NCBI RefSeq assembly: GCF_018728565.1
Contig: NZ_JACSOI010000001.1
Coordinates: 1,286,760-1,350,759 of the forward strand
Direction: 5' to 3'
DNA from: Zobellia russellii
GTDB lineage: Bacteria; Bacteroidota; Bacteroidia; Flavobacteriales; Flavobacteriaceae
Length of the DNA: 64,000 nt
Positions 61,741 through 64,000 of the stretch are shown piece after piece. The notes beneath the pieces were generated by a model. That model did no database searches. It was not told where the DNA came from and saw only the letters and a program-made list of their open reading frames with translations. The position numbers and the translations under genes are program-made. Each line of letters begins with the position of its first letter. Positions within the stretch are counted from its first letter, which is position 1.

Positions 61741-63741
61741 ATGAAATATATTCTTTTAGTTTTCTTAATTCACTTTTCATGTATTCAGGTCTCTGCACAA
61801 GAAGACTCTATTCCTCCTAAAAGAGACATAGATACTTCGGCGGTTCGTCGTATGCCACGTAGATTAGGGCCCAAGGAAAAGGAAAAAGAAGAGGAGCCGG
61901 AGGAGTTAACAATCAAAGATTACAAGATTATTTCTTATGCCAGGGATACCACATTTTTGGATACAACACTTACCATTCAGAAAGAATATAAATACAATTA
62001 TTTAAGGAAGGACGATTTTGAACTTATGCCTTTTGCCAACGTAGGAAAACCATATAATAAGTTAGGGGTAGATTTTACTTCTAATAATTTGTATCCGTCG
62101 TTGGGGGCTACTGCACTTCACAGTAATTATTTTGAGAAGGAGGACATTGATTATTATAATGTAGCCACCCCAATGTCAGATCTGTTGTTCAAGACTACTT
62201 TTGAACAAGGTCAATTACTAGATGCCAACTTGGCCTTCAACACCTCTAGAAGACTCAATTTTTCTCTAGCGTATAAAGGGTTTCGTTCTTTAGGTAAATA
62301 CCAATATAACCAATCGGAATCAGGTAATTTTAGGACTACTACCAATTATGTTACCAAGAATAATAGGTATAGCTTACGCGCACATATAGCCGCCCAGAAT
62401 ATTGAAAATATGGAAAACGGTGGTTTGGTAGATGAGGAGGGGCAGTTTGAGTCCGGTCTCGCAGACTTTAGTAACCGGGTTAAGATAGATGTCCGTTTTA
62501 GTGATGCCAATAGTAAGATATTGGGTAAACGCTACTTTTTTGATCATTTATATAAGCTGATACGAAAGGAAAAGGACTCTAGTCGCCAAGAAAAAACATC
62601 GTTAGGTATAGGTCATCAGTTTAATTACGAAACCAAGTATTACGCATTTAACCAAACTACTCCAAACGAATACTATGGAAACAATCTGGTTTCGCCAATT
62701 GAGGACAAAGCCAGTTTAAAAACAATGTACAACCAAGTTAATGCGGAGTTTTATAATGCAACGTTGGGTAGGCTTCAAGGTAATATTTCACTGTACAATT
62801 ACAACTACTTTTTCAATAGTATACTCATAAATGAAGATGGGGTAACCATTCCAAGTAGGCTAAAGGGCGAAGAAATTGCATTAGGTGCGGAATATGAAAA
62901 GCGTATAAAAGGTTTTCAATTAAAGGCCACGGCAAAGTATAATTTGTCAGGAGAGCTGGGCGGTAATCAAATGAACGCTTCCGCATCTTATAGGTTAAAT
63001 GATAAGCATAAGATAACCGCATCCGCGTTTGGTTCATCAAAGATGCCCGATTTTAATTTCTTACTTTACCAAAGTGATTATGAAAATTACAACTGGTTAA
63101 ACCTGTCCAATTTTGAAAAAGAACAGGTTTACGGTTTACGTTTGGACTTTGAGTCGGAGTTGTGGGGTGATCTTATGGTGAGTTACCAGACGGTGGATAA
63201 TTACACCTATTTTGGGCAAGACCCATCTGTTATTTTGGAAGAAGGTATGGAGAATGCTACTATACGCCCTTTGCAAGAAGGTAATGTACTCAACCATACC
63301 AAGGTAAAATATGCTAAGGAGTTTAAACTGGGAGGTTTTGCGTTAAACAATACAGTTATGTATCAAAATGTATCTCAGGCAAATCAGGTTTTAAACGTGC
63401 CTGAGTTGGTAACTAGGAATACATTGTACTTCTCTTCCGACGTTTTTAAAAAGGCCATGTTTATGCAAACAGGAGTTACCCTAAAGTATTTTACAGCGTA
63501 TAATATGGATGCTTACAATTCGCTTTTGGGTGAATTCTACCTTCAGAACGATCAAAAATTGGGTAACTTCCCTATGTTGGATTTCTTCATAAATGCAAAA
63601 ATTCAACAAACCAGAATCTATTTAAAGGCGGAACACTTTAATTCTTTGTTCATAGAGAAGCCTACATACTATTCCGCCCCTGGGTATCCATACCGTGATT
63701 TCGTTATCCGTTTCGGTCTTGTGTGGAACTTTTTCTCGTAG
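61741..63741 (+). CDS. Putative outer membrane porin (Porin_10 type)
   Basis: A 666-residue protein with a signal peptide (cut near QVSAQ), a charged low-complexity linker (KEKEKEEEPEE), then an outer-membrane beta-barrel pattern of alternating hydrophobic/hydrophilic residues ending in ...RFGLVWNFFS, a C-terminal Phe-rich barrel end. It resembles the Bacteroidota Porin_10 family of putative porins. A TAACTTTA element (61715-61722) lies 18 bases before the ATG. It has no substrate clue. Confidence 0.88.
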   Translation: MKYILLVFLIHFSCIQVSAQEDSIPPKRDIDTSAVRRMPRRLGPKEKEKEEEPEELTIKDYKIISYARDTTFLDTTLTIQKEYKYNYLRKDDFELMPFANVGKPYNKLGVDFTSNNLYPSLGATALHSNYFEKEDIDYYNVATPMSDLLFKTTFEQGQLLDANLAFNTSRRLNFSLAYKGFRSLGKYQYNQSESGNFRTTTNYVTKNNRYSLRAHIAAQNIENMENGGLVDEEGQFESGLADFSNRVKIDVRFSDANSKILGKRYFFDHLYKLIRKEKDSSRQEKTSLGIGHQFNYETKYYAFNQTTPNEYYGNNLVSPIEDKASLKTMYNQVNAEFYNATLGRLQGNISLYNYNYFFNSILINEDGVTIPSRLKGEEIALGAEYEKRIKGFQLKATAKYNLSGELGGNQMNASASYRLNDKHKITASAFGSSKMPDFNFLLYQSDYENYNWLNLSNFEKEQVYGLRLDFESELWGDLMVSYQTVDNYTYFGQDPSVILEEGMENATIRPLQEGNVLNHTKVKYAKEFKLGGFALNNTVMYQNVSQANQVLNVPELVTRNTLYFSSDVFKKAMFMQTGVTLKYFTAYNMDAYNSLLGEFYLQNDQKLGNFPMLDFFINAKIQQTRIYLKAEHFNSLFIEKPTYYSAPGYPYRDFVIRFGLVWNFFS

Positions 63742-63787
63742 TTCGGGTGTGTTTTGGGGAGGGCAGGTGCATGTTCATGGTGCCAAG

Positions 63788-63891
63788 TTACGTCCATGTC
63801 AAGCCTTAGGGACTGGAAATGACCCGAAAGGAAGTAAAAACCTTGTTCCCTTTATGTCTCATAATCAAGCAGCTGTGCGGTCAGGACGTGA
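63788..63891 (+). ncRNA. Candidate structured small RNA
   Basis: Downstream of the porin stop a 104-base segment can fold: outer stem TTACGTCC (63788-63795) with GGACGTGA (63884-63891; one G-U), a large internal bubble, then AGGGAC (63808-63813) with GTTCCCT (63845-63851; one bulge) enclosing a loop with a CC-GAAA-GG cap. This size and single-bubble form suit a 6S-like RNA (a 6S-Flavo family exists in Flavobacteria), but I cannot confirm it from memory of the consensus. No protein frame here is convincing. Strand is inferred from location only. Confidence 0.35.
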
Positions 63892-63915
63892 AAAAACGAA
63901 ATTTTCCGTTAAAAA

Positions 63916-63948
63916 TTGTGCTGGAATTAAAAAAGGGTGTTACATTTG
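63916..63948 (+). promoter_or_regulatory. Strong Bacteroidota-type promoter near the window end
   Basis: TTG (63916-63918), 22 bases, TACATTTG (63941-63948), exactly matching TAnnTTTG. The following GCAGCCCGCTAAACAG leader looks like those before Flavobacterial rRNA or tRNA operons (inference). The gene it drives lies past the window. Confidence 0.6.
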
Positions 63949-64000
63949 CAGCCCGCTAAACAGGTATGAAGATGTTTGTTAAGCAGGGGTTAAAAAAGAG

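Noticed and set aside
63742..63900. SRP (4.5S), tmRNA, RNase P or cobalamin riboswitch as identity of the end segment
   Set aside because: The SRP core (GGAA loop with conserved AGCA side), the tmRNA acceptor features, the RNase P core and a proper B12 box are not present, although TCAGGA and a GAAA cap look superficially similar.

Overview
The window is a stretch of chromosome from a member of the Bacteroidota, most likely a marine Flavobacteriaceae (Zobellia/Maribacter/Arenibacter-like). The evidence is the low GC content, TAnnTTTG-type -7 promoter elements with no clear Shine-Dalgarno sequences, a SusC/SusD pair, a Porin_10-type porin, the long form of phenylalanine hydroxylase, LysRS with a C-terminal extension, and many lipoproteins with a C-x-K-D-D surface-export signal. 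I see no complete rRNA or tRNA gene, CRISPR array, insertion sequence or prophage.

Region 1 (1-10.2 kb): the end of der, a minus-strand operon (M23 peptidase, MerR regulator, LemA, two TPM-domain proteins), alaS, and a large propeller-type sensor histidine kinase. Region 2 (10.4-18.9 kb): a spheroidene-monooxygenase-like protein paired with an unknown protein, a Crp/Fnr-type regulator, DUF3995, GSCFA and DUF4230 proteins, a CE15-like esterase, phenylalanine hydroxylase, and DUF4136/DUF5522 proteins. Region 3 (19-29.8 kb): a PLP desulfhydrase/ACC deaminase, glucosaminidase and hemL operon, small conserved proteins, a YCII/DUF1569/membrane-protein operon, and a large zinc metalloprotease overlapping a Crp-type regulator. 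Region 4 (29.9-40.1 kb): a HupE-like protein with a His-rich partner, a DASS transporter, and a four-gene operon of planctomycete-type exported proteins (PSCyt1/DUF1549/DUF1553, DUF1501, TIM-barrel isomerase-like, DUF2231-cytochrome-LRR). Region 5 (40.4-44 kb): lysS, a Pmp3-like peptide, a lipoprotein and lipB.

Region 6 (44-56 kb) is the most unusual part. An ECF sigma factor is followed by a TPR membrane protein with anti-sigma topology. Convergent to them lies a membrane-anchored TPR-CHAT (caspase-like) protein. Around them are two tandemly duplicated Kelch lipoproteins, a PQQ-propeller lipoprotein, another lipoprotein and an OmpA-family protein. Six promoters here share an exact 10-base block, TGTTAACCTT, followed after 13-14 bases by a CATTAAA-like block, always pointing at one of these genes, including the sigma gene itself. 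I infer that this is a self-contained ECF regulon for surface proteins, with the CHAT protein possibly acting on the anti-sigma factor.

Region 7 (56-64 kb): rnhB, a SusC/SusD pair, a porin, then a structured non-coding segment (possible small RNA) and a strong TAnnTTTG promoter pointing out of the window, probably to a stable-RNA or tRNA/rRNA operon.
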